Below, one piece after another: positions 10,471 to 23,000 of a stretch of 64,000 nt of DNA. Source of the stretch: Vandiemenella viatica. Taxonomy: Eukaryota; Arthropoda; Insecta; Orthoptera; Morabidae. The notes below the pieces were generated by a model. That model was given only the letters and a program-made list of their open reading frames with translations, did not search any database and was not told where the DNA came from. The stretch is taken from the NCBI GenBank assembly GCA_031002005.1, contig JARYHS010008074.1, forward strand, positions 176,972,494 to 177,036,493, given 5' to 3'. The first letter of the stretch is position 1, and each line of letters opens with the position of its first letter. A program made the position numbers and the translations under genes.

Positions 10471-12630
10471 ATGCAGAAGCAATCGAAAAATGTACTGTTA
10501 CTTTTGATTATAAGAACCTAGTTGTTAATAAAAGTTTCTTATTGTTACTTTTATTAATTTCTGTGTGGTTCATGCTATTCTGGCGATTTCCCCCGCAAAC
10601 CTACTTTCCCATCGTGTGTTTTGTTTATACACTTTCAATCATTGAGATAAATTGTTCATTGTTATTGAAATTTGTTCATTTAATTTCCGAACGCGTTTTT
10701 CTTCTTTTATTGAAGCATCTTCAGCGATTTATCGTATTAACTGTACATACATGTTACAATTTAGTTATATTTTTACATTTTGTGTACTGAAGTTAATGTA
10801 CAAATTTAAGCTTCTTTCGTTTTTCAGCACACTGCTTTATTTATACTCCATTCTTTGCAGCAGTGATTTTTGCTCCATTTTTGAGTAGCAGGTTATTTTC
10901 TCCTCGTTATTTCACAAGTATTTGGACTAGCACTAGACTGTTTGCTAAATTTTATTCCCGACACCTATAAGGAACTTTTTCCCACATCGTTTACCTGAAA
11001 TCAAGTGAGTTTGTGGCCATTGTTCTCTCTTCTTCTCCACATGCTGCTCCTAATTTTTTTACCAAATCCATCCATGCGTCATCGCCAATATGTCTTAACA
11101 TATCTGACACCCATTACACTATCTTTATGCCTTCCATTTACTCCTATCAAAGTTATTTACTGAGTACGATCTATGGTAGGTAATGTCTGCAAACAATCTA
11201 ACCGATCTATTTCTTGTATTTCGTACCAACAAAGGTCTCTTATAAAGCCTTTCTAAGTCCGTTGCTTAGTATGGTTTTTAGTTCAGATTTCTTGCCGACT
11301 GTTACCCTGTGTAATGTGTTGTGGTCCAGCGCCGCCTGTACCCTCACTTGCTCGTCGCCCATTGTTCGCCAGAGACAATGCCCCCCCGCCAGGCTCGCTA
11401 CAGGCTGTGATTGGCGCCCATCGGACCGGCAGCCCCTCTTCATTATTAAGCTCGCACAGCAAACGGTCTTAGGTGTGAAAATTCATCAGTTCCAACGACA
11501 CATTCAGTGATAGCACAATGGGCTGCCACACACATTAGCTCGCTACTAATTTTCAAAACTGATTGAATGTTGTAATACATCTTTCACGGGTTTTTATTAG
11601 CCGAAGATAATGATAGTCACCCAGTCAACTTCGGATAACACCACCCATTATCTACATGTGTTTGCGTATGTGTCTTACTTGTTAGCAAGATTCTGAATAT
11701 TTATGAGGTATCTAAAACTGCTTGTTTGCAAACATTAATTCTTCTTAACATATCTGCACTTGAAGTCAAAGTGTAGCATGGATTAATCCGTGTAATTGAG
11801 CTATATGTTTCAAACTATGGTGTGTTAACATTACGTTTGGTTATCATATAGGCTACGCATAGCTGTTTGCAATCATAGCGTAAAGCTCCCGATCAATGGA
11901 ATTTTAGAAACGTGAAAAAGCAAACTAGTTTTTGTGTAAATTATATTTAATAATTACAGTTTTGCAAATTGCAACGAACATGAATGTAATAGTCACCTAA
12001 CTGAATTTGAAAAATGATAGTAAAAGTATTCCATTATTTAATTGGTTATTAGAGGTATAACGTTATTCAAGAGTTTTCTTTTAGTTATTTAATGAGATGA
12101 GATACGCATTTTGTTGCTGCGAGAGGTGGTGATCAGCGATGACTGTACTGCACACTGGAAATATTTACATACTTAATGTATAATTTTTAGTTATATCGTA
12201 TTTGAACAAATTTCTGAAACATTAAATATTCGAATTGTTATTCTCACTTTTTACATTTTGGTATTGAGAGGTATAAAGCTGAAAATTACTGTATCTCTCA
12301 CCAAGATAATGTTTAACTCAATTTTTTATACTTTAATTTAAATTTTAAACACGAAGATACTTTAATCTTGATATTGAATCGTTCTCTTTTCTTTGCATTC
12401 TTCTTCTTTCTGCGTATTAATAAACGCAGCGAAATGTCAAAATTCATGTGATAGGCCTACTGTTCTAGTAGCGTGTTGGGCCGATTTTAAGCTTTCCAAA
12501 GTGCAGGAACTCAACGTGTCATAGACTGATCCAGTCTACGGAAGACTTCAGGAGTGATCAGCACAGCAGCTATGCTGTCCCGAAAACCGCCCATAATTGC
12601 GTGGTTGTCGTATGTGCAATTATTGTGCAA
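10471..12630. other. Unassigned region
   Basis: Mostly AT-rich, with no coding region I can support. A GC-richer patch at about 11300-11460 with ACAATGG-type motifs just downstream (11515-11530) looks single-copy within the window. Nothing else was recognised. Confidence 0.3.
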
Positions 12631-12634
12631 CAGT

Positions 12635-12830
12635 CGTTACGAACTCCTGCAGTCTGTTCTCCAGGAGCAAATACCAGGAAAGAGAAGAGCTGGTAGGAGA
12701 AGATCTTCCTGGCTAAAAATACTGAGAACCTGTACCTCCAAGACGTCAACTAGCAGAGACAAGCCAGCCAAGGTAATTGCCGACATGCGGAGAGGATAGC
12801 AACCAGAAGAAGAAGAATCTCCACAGAGTT
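12635..12830 (+). pseudogene. LINE reverse transcriptase C-terminal relic
   Basis: The translation contains RYELLQSVLQ, then IPGKRRAGRRRSSWLKILR and KVIADM. This matches the style of the extreme C-terminus of a common arthropod LINE RT (GK.GPGRRR.SWLKNLR). A related, better-preserved version occurs at 55690-55790 with KIQGKRSVGRRRNSWLK. Only about 60 codons remain, so it is a 5'-truncated relic with no function. Confidence 0.6.
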
Positions 12831-14620
12831 CGTGCCCAGCCAACACCTGAGGATGGATTCCAACAAAAAGCTTTTCCCTCCAATGTTCACAAAACTAAAG
12901 CACAACAATATAGTAACACAGTTTACCAAAGGTAACGTAGCTTGGGAGAGAAAGAGAAAAAAAATCTGGATTCAGGTCTGGTGATATAGGTCATGGAATT
13001 CCTCAGAATGCTCTGCAAACCAATAGTGAGCACATTCGGAGTGGATAAACGGCGTATTATCATCATCGAGCTTCTTATTATTACAATTGCTTCAAGTCCA
13101 AGAAGAGCTGTTAGAGAACGCCTGGCAGCAGACCATGCTCGAGTTTGATCAGAGAACACTGTTCATTCCAGGTAAACACTCCCGAGACCTTCATTGAACC
13201 AATACAGCCTTGCACAATGTTTTGTTGAAAAGTGTAATAAATACTTCTATGGGGCTTGCACCAAATCCGAATTCGGTCATCTCGGGTCCAAAGCACATAT
13301 AAGTGAGCCCGGATGAGAAGTTGTCGGCGAAGCAGTGCTGTAAGGGCAACCTAGTTACTCTTCTGATGTCATCGTACTCAAGTAGTTACACGAGCAACAC
13401 AGACAGACACGTCGGTAGTAAGTCCCTCCTTGAATGTGGCAGTTAGTTCACGCAGTCCCGTTCGTCTATTGACGCTTCTGCTCGTCTGTTGCCTATCTCT
13501 GTCGCTGGCTCGCTGGTTAATGTTGGTTGCACGTAATACTATTCATCAGGTACTTTCGCTACACTCTTGACACTGTGGAGTCTCGGGTATTAAGTATCTC
13601 AAATGGTTTCCGTAATAGTAAACCACATGCAACCGGTTCAAATAGCCTTTAAATTTAAAGAATTCAGGATTTTCCAGAGAGTAAACTGTATAATTCGTTC
13701 TTCGGCACTCTATCAGGGAAGATCATCAAATAAGCTTCTAGACTTCATCTTTCGCAGGAGAATACTGAAGTCGAAACGTAGCATCAACCTACCGTGCTTC
13801 CGATGGACATAGCCTGACAGCCTGTTTATCAGACATTGACACTAGATACTTCTGACTTTTACTCGATCCTACAAGCAAGGCCAAAGATAATGACACACAT
13901 CACGCCGAAACGTAGCTAGTAACGCTGTTGTGGACCGCAAAACGATGAAATATCCAGAAATAAATTTTCACAGTTGCTGTTCACTGTCTACCCAACAGGA
14001 GAAGAACAAACTAATACGAAAATAATTGCAGCTGTCACCTTACTCATTTTCAGTTTACTCTTTATCTACATTGTGATCTACAGATTAAACAATCAAATCT
14101 GACTTCTGAAATAAAGTGAACGGCCATGGAATTGTTGGCTGGATAGTTTGGCGATATAATTAAAAGAAATTCAATTTTTGGCATACAGTAGTTCGCTTTT
14201 GTTATTGGTACAGTAAACCTACTAACTTCCTAGCTTACTTCACATGAATATAGTGAAAGTTTGTCAGAGGAACTTACCTGATAAATTCATTGAAAGAATA
14301 GCACATACCGTTTTTGGTTCATCTTTCTAAATGTCTTTTGGACATACGAGTGTATCTAGAATAATTGTTGAAAATTTACCGTCGACTGAGAAGTTCCTAA
14401 AGTTGTTATTAAGAAACCCATAATTTTTCGTATATTCCCCCCCCCCCCCAACTGTTCACAAGTATGAACATGAAAATTTCATCGAATTCATTTAAATATC
14501 GAAACTGTTTAACAGACAGAATACATTGACACCCATGTATGTGAGTTTTAGAGTAATGTTATTAATTTGTCTAAAAACCATTACATTGACAAGACACAAT
14601 TGATTCAACTCAATAGCAGC

Positions 14621-14673
<53 letters not shown>

Positions 14674-16940
14674 ATACCATAACACAAACTTTGGCATTTC
14701 TAATTGAAACAGTGACTTCTTTAACGCGGACCCTTGAAGGAAATCGCAGTGATTTTTTAATAATTGTTCAGCGTTTGATGCTTATGCGACACACAAAATG
14801 GAACTTAAACAAGAATTATATTGTAATTATAGAACTTTTAAAAAAATAAACGAAGTTGAACGGATGTTTCCCTCAGATGGCAGGTGAAAAGGCCGCTACG
14901 TTAGGATCTCCAGCAATAACCGTTATAACTTGATATCAATATGCTCAATCCAGGCCAGCGCCTCCGGCGTTGGGGAGTACTTCCAGAGAAGACACGGAGT
15001 GAGCAGTCCTGCACGATGTGGTACACAGCTTAAGCGACCTCACTACTGTCGCAGTAAGGCGAATCTGCCCAGTCCTAGTTGCGGAGAGTAGAAGCAACAC
15101 TTCCCGTGCCACATCTAATAAGATTTAATATACTCCAAATATATCAAGGCAGGATGAATCCTGGAAGTTTTCAGCAGGGATTAGTAATTCGCACGATGCC
15201 CTGTTATGTTGGCGAAGCTATCCAGCTATCTGTAAGACTGAAGGAATTGGACGTTAAACTAGCAGCAGTTTTCCATGCAAAGCGGCGAGACTTCACCCGT
15301 GTTTTGTATTGCCTAGTATCCTTGCGAATGGGAAGCGCCTTATTGTACAGGATATTTGGGTAAGTATCTTTTACCTTCTGATGTCAGGTGGTGGGATGTT
15401 GTTGAGCACCGCCACTGGACAGCTGTAGATAGAAGCGTGCCAGTTAAGATACGCATGATTTGGCGAAGTTGGACGTTAAGCGATATAACATTTAGCACGC
15501 GGGTTTGAGCAGTGGTGCGATTCAGCAGTGAAGCTGGGGTAGCGATCAGGCTAATCAGCGACAGACCACACGCGACGCCGGTGCAGTGGGGTGCGCCAGG
15601 CAGCGGGGCGTCCAAATTCGAATCGCAGACATTGGTCAGAGAGCGGAGTGACGACACATCACGTGACACCAGCTCCAGTCGGGTACAGTACTTCAGGTCA
15701 CTCGGCTTGGAAACTGAAACAAACAAATACAAAGGTATACGACATCACGAATTGTGAAATTTATTATTATAAGAATATTTTAGTTATTATGTAATTATGT
15801 TTATACATAGTAACTTTGGACATTTAAGTTTCAAGATCAGAGAACGTCGAGCTAGAGGAAAGAAGATCTCTGGTTACGAGGGGGTGTCGAAAAAAAGATG
15901 GTTTGAGAAGCAAGAAAAGACATTCCAAAATCCTGGCGAGAGAAACGCAAAATTGTAATTTAATATGGAAAAAGATAAGTTCGAGGACAGAGGAGAAGTA
16001 TAATTGAACCAATGAACTGTAACCATTGTATTAAAATAGAATAATGTTTGTAAGCAGGATACCAATATATAAGTGGATAGTAATTGTTATTGTGGAAGTG
16101 TAGTTAACTATTTCAGTTGATATTTGAAAAAATAATTGACTTCATTTAAAAGATAATTTACATTCAGCCGTGGTATTAAAACCCAGTAATGGATATAGAG
16201 GATAAATAAAAATCTTGTAGCACTAATCAGATACCGGAAAATGTAAAATATAATTGTTACTTATAAATAAGGAAGGAAACTTTACAGTGTTTACAATCGA
16301 TGTGAAAATGTATGGATATGTTAATTCAAGATTAAAGAAAGTTATTGTAGGCTGCCTGAATTGTTAAGATACCAAAAGCCAAAGAAACACAATAAAAAAA
16401 AGTTATTGCGCGACTTAATACAGATGGCTGTTGCCAGTTCTCCTCATACCCAGTCATTCCTTCTAGTATCTGTATATTCAACATGATGTTTCATTTCTAA
16501 TTTCATTCCTTTTCCCTATATGATCTACCATTTTGTAGCCATCCAGGTGAATATTAACTAACTGTTTTCTTTTAAATTCTGTTTACGACATTCCTTAATT
16601 ATTGATAAGATTCAATACAATGTTTCAGCTACGAAACTGTTTCCGTGTTTCTTAATTCGAACGTATAATTATCCGCAAGTGTTGCCTTTTTGCCTTTTGC
16701 TTGGGGTCCAACTGGAACTTACTTTACAACCCGCATTTGGCTATGGCGAAATTATTTTCGGTAAATAGTTACAAGGAAGAGCGGTAGTGAGGTAGGTGTC
16801 GAAGTACTCTAAAATTGCAGCAACAAAAACTGCAGCAGCGAGAACTATGACGACAGCTGTCAATTTTTCTCGATAAAAAGAATATGCGGTGAGTTCTTCC
16901 TGTGTAATTCAGCATTTTGGTTGGCATTAGCTCTCAAACA
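12831..16940. other. Unassigned region with homopolymer tracts
   Basis: No credible gene is seen. It contains a C13 run (about 14437-14449) and the T45 run listed separately. GC-richer text at 13290-13560 and 14900-15680 may be old repeat or regulatory sequence. The phrase TTGGACGTTAA occurs at about 15248 and 15469 within that block. Confidence 0.3.
14625..14669. repeat. T45 homopolymer tract
   Basis: An uninterrupted run of 45 T follows an AATAGCAGCATGA flank. It could be the A tail of a retroposed sequence on the minus strand, but no recognisable body is next to it. Confidence 0.8.
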
Positions 16941-16942
16941 TT

Positions 16943-17108
16943 TCGCATCCAGATTTGGGTTTTCCATGGTTTCTCAAATCACTCCAGGTAAATGCCGGGA
17001 TGTTTCCTTAAAAAGGCCATGGCTGAATTCCTTCCCATTGCTCGCCTCCCATTCCTTCCCGTCACTAAAGGCCTCGCTGTTAAGAGACGTTAAGCAGTTA
17101 AAAAAATA
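16943..17108 (+). repeat. tRNA-derived SINE family A, head-less copy
   Basis: The body starts at CATCCAGATTTGGGTTTTCC and runs through the conserved CCATGGTTT, AATCACTCCAGG and GCCGGGATG blocks to the GACGTTAAGCAGTTAAAAAA end. It matches the body of full-length copies at 44813-45055 and 48223-48462 but lacks the tRNA-like head. Confidence 0.75.
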
Positions 17109-17400
17109 ATCCAATTTTTCTATTTCCCCTCTTCAGGTTTCCTTTTTTATTATTATTATTATTTTTGTACATATCACTCATTATTTTATTAGTATCCCTC
17201 AATCGCAGTGTTTCACTGTGATTTCCCCTCCCCCCAATTTTCAATCAAATTCTTCATTTAACCGTCACTCTAAAGTGTGAATCTGATTAGTTTAATTCAT
17301 ATACTTTTTAATAATGTTAAAAGATTTTTTTAGCATCTATCTAATCCTTATAAAAATCTTCTAACACAGCAATAAGATTTAATATTATTTTTCTATTGAT

Positions 17401-17586
17401 CCCCGTCCGGGCATCCAGATTTGGGTTATCCATGGTTTACCCAAATCACTCCAGACGAATGCCGGGATGCTTCCTTCAAAAGGCTATGGCTGAATTCCTT
17501 CCCCTTCCTTGTCCTCAGTGTTTTTCCGCCTCTAATGACCTCTACGTCGTCGAGGCGTAAAGCCACAAGTAAAAAAAAAAAAAAAT
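17401..17586 (+). repeat. tRNA-derived SINE family A, truncated just after the B box
   Basis: Starts at CCCCGTCCGGGCATCCAG, immediately downstream of where the B box sits in the full copies. It continues through the common body to GAGGCGTAAAGCCACAAG and an A15 tail. It lies about 290 bp from another family-A copy in the same orientation. Confidence 0.8.
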
Positions 17587-18597
17587 AGTGTTAATGAGGT
17601 GTATGGTAAAATGTTAAAGTTTATATCGCATTCTGCTGAAATTAAAATTTCAAGAATCTACTCTTTAAGTGAAGTTTACATTTCTAGCAGTCGTTGAAAT
17701 GTACTGAGCAATATGATAGGGGGAAATAATATCGCGAGATATTGTCAGGAACAGGTCTTTCTGTTAGCTGATTCCGACCCGCATAATCTAAAAAAAAATA
17801 TTGATGTCCAGTCTTGGCCAGCAGGGTTGAAAGAATAGTGGTGCAAATTCATAATCATCAGATTGTTTACAATAGTCGTGGGTTAAATCCCACATGACTG
17901 CGCAGAGCGTGTGGAGTGAGAACATACGATACTGTTGATGCTGATTCGTTGATTGGATGGAGACGCTAAACTTGGTAGCCCTCTTGCATCTCTCGAAAAA
18001 AGTAGGTCCAAACAGGTTGGCAGACTGTTTTATCCTCACCTTTATTTCATTTTCGTATGTTCAACACAAAATCACTTCACTAAACAACAATGTTTGCAGT
18101 CATCTTTACAAATACAAAAACACAAAACGTTGGACAGAAACTGGCGGTCCTACCTCTGTACGTGGCCTTGTAGGAATCTCATAGGAAATTCGGACCTGCC
18201 GCAGGACTCAAAACAATATTCGCTTCCCTTGGTTAACAATATTTTAGATTTATTTAAAGATGTGTGAGAATACAGAGAGAAGGCTACTGCGTTCCAGATT
18301 CGCTGAACAGGACCCTTTTAACCACTCGGACAGAACGTTAGGAGTTTGTTCAGTAAGACTTTTACCCGGTAGTGAGCGGCTAACATGAATGTTATATTTA
18401 TAGTCAGGCCATCCCGATTTTGGTTTAATCTAGTTTTCCCTCACTCCAAACGCACTGCCGAGAAATTTGGGATTTTACCCAATACTTGGTGCATAATTGA
18501 TTATCAGGAATTGTTCACCAGTACCTGTCCTGCCTTGCCGGCCAAGTCCTGATGATGAAAGTTTCCTTCATCAAAAGACTTGAAACGCCAGACACCG
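17587..18597. other. Unassigned; possible old SINE body near 18412-18600
   Basis: No gene is seen. From about 18412 the text CATCCCGATTTTGG, CCCTCACTCC and GCCGAGAAATTT recalls a strongly diverged family-A SINE body, but the match is weak. Confidence 0.35.
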
Positions 18598-18600
18598 TCA

Positions 18601-19516
18601 GGCCGGTTACACACTGGGCGGTTTTTGCCGTAGCGGAAACTTAACCGTCGCCGCCTACAGAATTTGAGGTGTTTACACATTCAGCGGTAGAACTGCCGTT
18701 GTTATTTCAGCGGTAAAACTTCCGCTTCTATGAAGAGCTGGCGGAAGGTGACGTGGTTGGGCAGTACCTTGCTTTTGCTAGCCTGGGTTTCATTTTCGAA
18801 AGTAATTGGCGAAGATGCCGAGTTTACTGAACGGCTTGTCTCACTGTATTCGTCACTGCTGTGTTATTGAAAAAAGCCTCATAATTTCTAGCAGCGGAAT
18901 TTGGGTCTAATGTTTGAAGTGTTCCTTGGAAAATGTCTAAGATATAAGGACACAGTATTAAACATCAAAATCTTTATATAAAATGTGACTCAACATTTTT
19001 CAAGTTCTAGTTGAAGCTGGAAAAATGGACGTAAATATGTAATCAAAAAGTTTAATATGCAAAGGTAGTTTATCCCCATTTTCGACTACGTCAAAATCAT
19101 TCCTATTTTCAAGGCACGCTTGTTTCCAAGCGTTCCTGATAGCGTTCCGATCTTTAAAAGAATCTAATGTTTTGTCCCATAAAACGGGACTCGCTTCTAC
19201 TAACAAAATGATAAGATCATTATCTATCACCACTTAACTCATATTACGATTTTCAAATTTTTAAAAAAATTTAACTTCACACGGACTGAAAAACGTACAA
19301 GCGGTTAAAAATCCGCCGAGTGTGCAAGCGCCTATCTGGTCACATGGGTCACTGTCTAGACTGGGGCGGCCAAACTACTGTCGAATGTAGTGACAGCCGT
19401 CGACGGCAGTGCTGCCGTGGGTTTTTGCCTCCGCCCAGTGTGTAAGCTCCCATTTGATCCCTCGCACCACTATTGGAACGACGGCGCGCCGGAAACCGTC
19501 CTAGGTGTAACCAGCC
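18601..19516. mobile_element. Harbinger-like non-autonomous DNA transposon, 916 bp
   Basis: The left end reads GGCCGGTTACACACTGGGCG and the right end, read inward, GGCTGGTTACACCTAGGACG. Both continue into CGGTTT, so these are diverged terminal inverted repeats. TCA lies on both sides (18598-18600 and 19517-19519), a 3-bp duplication. A second block resembling the left end lies inverted at about 19432-19456 (rc TTACACACTGGGCGGAGG), so the right end may contain a duplicated terminus. A MADF-type coding relic lies inside on the minus strand. Harbinger elements encode a Myb/MADF-like protein beside the transposase, which supports the family call, although their usual duplication is TTA or TAA. 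Confidence 0.6.
19000..19233 (-). pseudogene. MADF/Myb-like DNA-binding domain relic inside the Harbinger-like element
   Basis: The translated segment LIILLVEASPVLWDKTLDSF followed by KDRNAIRNAWKQACLE has the spacing of a MADF domain: an aromatic/Leu core, a W-D-K turn, a central R-N-A-W helix. In this superfamily such a protein helps the transposase reach the nucleus and the terminal repeats. The open stretch begins with GTG codons and no ATG, and ends after about 77 residues. It is therefore a first exon or a fragment, not a complete gene. Confidence 0.55.
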
Positions 19517-19519
19517 TCA

Positions 19520-20084
19520 CAGTGCCGCAACCAGCTACCACAATGGGTAGGGCATGAGCATGACGTTCGTACAAGTTGTTTATAATAATCCTTAAACGCC
19601 CGGCAACTGGTGAAGCCCAAATTAATTTCAGTTGGCTCTCAACAGTTAATATTTTCGAGCTTCTGAGCAGTTAAATATCACCCAAGCCCTCAGCGCCTAC
19701 AGACACTTATCAGCAAGAATAGGAGTCTTGGTGGCTGTAGAATCCTAATTTCTATTTTCATTACTTTTAACCGTCATATTGTCGGAGAAACCTGTAACTT
19801 CATTCCTTTAATCTAAGAATTATAGTAGTATTTTCACTTGTTCTCTTGTCCAGCTTTATGACAGTGGACGCATCGCTGATATCCACTGTTCTGAATTAAC
19901 CATAGCCTATCAACATATCTAATCCATAGTAACACTGTAGGTCTGAAGTAATACCAGTAAATAAATATATTCTATTTATGAACGTTCGTTTGGGCCAGCT
20001 AAGACCACGTTAAACTTTGTTTGGCTTGAATTTTGCTGTGGATATGTGCACATCAGTGATACAACTAGGCTTTTCAGTCCTAGA
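19520..20084. other. Unassigned
   Basis: No coding region, repeat end or RNA structure was recognised. Confidence 0.3.
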
Positions 20085-20275
20085 GGAGACCTATAGTTTA
20101 ACGTGGAATCCGAACCACGGATACGTTTGGGTGTACACAGTAAGCTGTGCCAGAGGTAAAGGTTGGGTTAAGGGCTCTTATGAAAATCACTGCTGAGACC
20201 GAGATACGAATCGGGGACTTTTCTATCTCCATTTAGATGGCTTAACTACTGGGCCATCAGGCCGCTAGTAAATAT
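20085..20275 (-). repeat. tRNA-derived SINE family C, minus strand
   Basis: On the minus strand it begins GCGGCCTGATGGCCCAGTAG and continues TTAAGCCATCTAAATGG, an A-box-like head. A weak B box CCCCGATTCGTATCTC follows. The body ends with GGTTCGGATTCCACGTTAAA. The body end recurs at 39783-39870 (-) and, more diverged, at 45690-45718 (+). Confidence 0.6.
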
Positions 20276-20293
20276 CATGATATTAAGGAGATT

Positions 20294-20760
20294 TTGTTAA
20301 TAAAATGTTATTTTTCGTCTCTGTTAGCTCATTCAGTTGGGCGGCGGCTTACCACTCGTGTGCATAGCGTGGTCTCTCCGGTTATGTGTTTGCCGGAGAC
20401 AATTGGCCGCCCCGTTTTACTGGTCCTTTTTACGACCCCGAGCCGTCCCTCAATCCAGGCGACAACCCACGCCCTCAATGCCTTCCTGCAAATACCTTTC
20501 TTCGCGTGACAACACGCCGTTTAGTATTGAGCCATAAAGAAGATGAATAGGGTCCCGCCGGAGAAACCAAGGATATTATTTGTGCCGTGCTAAGAGAGAG
20601 GGTTGCGGATATTTATGTTCTCTGATGCAGTGACTGTGGGGTGCAGGAGTAATGGCGGCGGGAAGTCACAGGAGGGTAACGCGAGACTCTTGGGGAAAAA
20701 TATTTTCTCTCGACTCGTCATCTGGGAGCGAGAGCCCTAAGTCTTGAGCCAACTGATATT
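20294..20760. promoter_or_regulatory. Candidate conserved non-coding island 1
   Basis: A GC-rich, non-repetitive-looking patch stands in AT-rich surroundings. It contains ACAATTGGCC, CCATAAA (Abd-B/Caudal type) and GGGTTGCGG-type words, and no coding pattern on either strand that I trust. Short open frames here (66-71 codons) carry no domain. The call is inference only. Confidence 0.3.
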
Positions 20761-20777
20761 GAGATCGGAAAATTTCA

Positions 20778-22690
20778 ATGATGTCTTCAGATTTTGACGG
20801 CTATATACAATTTTTAAATCACATAACAATCTTTTTGACAACTGGAATCTGTAGTAACTCTACTAGTATGTATCATTTAGCACCACTCCGTAAGAAAGTT
20901 GTCCTGTCAGGACACATAAATATAATGTTTTTAGTGGCTGTTTTCATCAGAGCCTCCAAACAGTTATTTGGGTTTGTGATTACTTTCGATAATAACAGCA
21001 CTTCTATTTGCTACTGGAAATAGCCTTCGAAGTCTATAAAGGACTGGTATTTGTTTTCTTTACTCTCGTTATTACCGGTATAAATCAGTGTTCTCGATAA
21101 ATAATGAAATAATCCTAAGATTCGATAAATAAACAACATTATTGCTTTTTTATCCTCTTGTGTTTCTAGATTTATTTGATTTTTGGAAACTTGTAGCGTT
21201 TTCATCAAATTCCATTATAATGTCTCCTTTTTTGATATCACGCAACGTAACGGTGTTGTTAACATATATATTGGTAAATATAACACCTTTTGTAGAAACG
21301 TCATTTTACTCTCTTTTGAATCGAAAAAAGTGTAAAATTTTTATACCTAACATTGAAAGTACGAATTTAAAATTTACACTTTTTGTTTTCAACGTAATCT
21401 GTCATCGTTATTTTTATGCCAGCGGTGTTCTAGATCAGTTAATACACCCCTCCCCACCCCACCCCCAGACCCCTAGTTTGAAAAACACACTACTACTATT
21501 GAACTCTGGTGAGGGAATTAATTTGGAGAGAATCTGTAGGAGGGTGAGAGGAGGGGGAGAAAAATAAGTAGCAAAAGATTATGTGCATTCCCCTCATGAA
21601 GACAACCTAACGTAATTCAGACACTGCGGAGAAATTAGTCGCGACACACATCTGCCTGTTTCTATCAACACGGTAAGATTAACTTTAAACCTTACTAACG
21701 ACGTCATCCATATGTTATTCCATGTGCACATTTTGCGAGCCATCGGTTGATGATGAAACAATGCTGTTGCAACGTTCGATTAGCAGGTCAGTCAGGGCGA
21801 ACTGTATATTAAAGGCGATCAGAGGACTGGCAACAAGTAGTAGAGGAGACATCATGGCTACGGGCTTTGGTTTGAAACCTGAACCCAGAACTCTGACACT
21901 TAACACTTGATTCCTGCTCGAGACAAATCGTAAGCATGAATATTTTAACCTATTCGCTTATATAAATATTCATGTATAAATGTATTCATTTTGATATAAA
22001 GACTGTTTCATTCCATGGTCACATTGTGTCAGATCAGGAACATATGCAACAGGAGGGTACATGATTTTGAATAGCAATGGAACTGTGAAATTGAACTTAT
22101 TATTATCCAGGTTTAGCACTGCGCAGGCCAGCCGTAAGCGGGAGTGCAAGGTGCACCGCACGCGGGCGGCACGTCCAGGGGGGCGGCAAATCGAGTGATT
22201 GATGGCGGCAAATTTATGTAGCGGCGACGTTTAGCTCCACTGCTGCTTGACCCGGTTCGCGAAATTCCTAGGCACACCACTGGCTGTAGTTAGACAGGGG
22301 GCGGCATAATCGGTGTTGCAAACTGACGTTCAAACAGTTAGCGGCGGGTCCAGGCATTGCGTCACTGTTGTTGCTGTTGCCAAGGCGACCCCGTGTTGGA
22401 ACCGATATGTTGGGAGCAGCAGCAACAGGACACAACGCTAAACCCGTATAATGAGTGCAGTATTACAACATGACACTTGCGAAAAATATCAAATTTTACA
22501 ACAATGGAACTGCTTGAAATTGATATACTCGCAGAACAGGTAGGTGGGTAGTCTGCCACTTCAACATCTATGAGATTTTCTTGTTTTTTATTTTAAATTT
22601 GCTGACACAATCAAACCATAAGAACACAGTGAACGTGTTTCGGTAATTTTAATCCCGCCACTAGTTCATATCTTTTAACCTGCGATTATA
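20778..22690. other. Unassigned, with a GC-rich patch at 22130-22450
   Basis: No gene is supported. The patch at 22130-22450 has repeated GGGCGGCA words (about 22164, 22190, 22300), as seen in some hAT-type repeats, but no matched ends were found. Confidence 0.3.
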
Positions 22691-22699
22691 AAGGTAGAC

Positions 22700-23000
22700 C
22701 CAATTTTCATCCTTACAGGAATAGTTGACGTACCTTTGCCATTTCATCTTAAATATCTTACATGCATCCTACTACCGGAGATTCATATGAATATCCACGG
22801 CTAAAACCATGTTGTCTACTTGAAACCCAATTACGTTCCTTAGATCCGTTCGAGATGTGGTTGCATATCAATCTTTCTAATAATTTACCTATAACTGATG
22901 TCAAACTGATTGCCCTACAGTTTTCGATCCTATATGGCACCCTTCCTTTATGTACCGGTACTAGTATCGACTTTTCTTTCTGGTTCCTAGGTGTATTGAT
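22700..23000 (-). pseudogene. CR1/L2-like LINE, internal RT fragment
   Basis: The minus strand reads CRAISLTSVIGKLLERLICN, then NWVSSRQHGFSRGYS, the conserved RT blocks 1-2. It is homologous to the segment at 51594-51824 (-) in the longer copy. The fragment is bounded on its right by the left LTR (23051), so the gypsy element probably landed at or close to this older relic. Confidence 0.7.

Noticed and set aside
14492..14680. Open frame with a poly-lysine start
   Set aside because: It is the translation of the T45 tract.
15340..15732. 130-codon minus-strand open frame
   Set aside because: GC-rich, overlapped by open frames on the plus strand, no domain.
21142..21567. 141-codon plus-strand open frame
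   Set aside because: Starts at a non-ATG codon, with hydrophobic low-complexity content and a purine-rich end; no family recognised.
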